From: Flavobacterium bizetiae
GTDB lineage: Bacteria > Bacteroidota > Bacteroidia > Flavobacteriales > Flavobacteriaceae
Direction of reading: 5' to 3'
DNA: 32,498 nt
Assembly (NCBI RefSeq): GCF_902804475.1
Contig: NZ_CADCSU010000096.1
Span: 1-32,498 of the forward strand
Position 1 is the first letter of the stretch. Each line of letters starts with the position of its first letter. The notes beneath the pieces are model-generated. The model was not told the DNA's origin. It did not search any database and saw nothing but the letters and a program-made list of their open reading frames with translations. A program made the translations under genes and the position numbers. This document shows positions 32,361 through 32,498 of this stretch, in pieces.

Positions 32361-32498
32361 ATAAATCATATCTTCATATAATTAACATTTTTTAACATTT
32401 AATCTCTATGATAAATACAAACCGCTTCTTATTGACAAAACAATTATCTTACAAATCAACTTGAAAATAGGCTATTTTTTTAAAATCTTGTATAAAAT
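32361..32498. other. AT-rich end of window, nothing recognised
   Basis: The 138 bases after the NHL gene hold no ORF, tRNA or clear terminator hairpin. The next gene lies outside the window. Confidence 0.5.

Overview
The window is a chromosomal segment of a Flavobacterium-like member of the Bacteroidota. The evidence is low G+C and A-rich leaders without Shine-Dalgarno sequences, -7 boxes of the TAnnTTTG type (one with a TTG element 19 nt upstream, in front of a tRNA), a secreted protein ending in a type IX secretion (T9SS) sorting tail, and housekeeping genes (recG, pheT, apt) that read as flavobacterial. No phage, plasmid, insertion sequence, CRISPR array or rRNA is visible.

Layout. 1-3620: three minus-strand genes (an unknown 134-aa protein, a patatin-like lipase, a secreted M1 aminopeptidase). 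3688-5007: a Dph6-related ATP pyrophosphatase and a small HEAGH-motif protein on the plus strand. 5136-7489: a DUF1697 protein and a 587-aa protein with a probable SUKH-like C-terminus. 7711-9819: recG. 10161-12341: a minus-strand cluster of a redoxin with a CPC motif, a six-helix membrane protein ending in a histidine-kinase dimerisation helix that lacks its histidine, and an orphan Aer-like PAS protein. 12904-18582: a complete tripartite RND efflux operon (adaptor, HAE1-type pump, TolC-like channel), followed by a bestrophin-type channel and an AraC regulator with a YqhC-like N-terminus. 20848-23883: a minus-strand aldehyde/alcohol metabolism operon (ALDH, Zn-ADH, DUF779). 24158-27176: pheT and apt, convergent. 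27291-27364: tRNA-Arg(ACG) with its promoter and terminator. 27477-27943: decayed minus-strand ORFs. 28095-32360: a large secreted protein with 18 NHL repeats.

The most notable structures are these. (1) The 1421-aa secreted protein carries three blocks of six NHL repeats. Each block appears to be inserted inside a split Ig-like (He_PIG) domain, so the protein reads as three copies of [Ig N-half, six-bladed propeller, Ig C-half], then FN3 and a T9SS tail. (2) Every convergent gene junction holds a palindromic element. Three are large (about 130-380 bp) imperfect palindromes built of short degenerate words, and two of these enclose REP-like hairpins arranged as inverted pairs. (3) The minus-strand sensor cluster looks like a chemoreceptor or energy-sensing input module split into separate proteins with no output domain. 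(4) The tRNA-Arg appears to replace the near-universal G19-C56 tertiary pair with A19-U56. (5) A terminator hairpin sits between the ADH gene and the DUF779 gene of the aldehyde operon.

Functional names rest on motif recognition by eye. No database search was possible.
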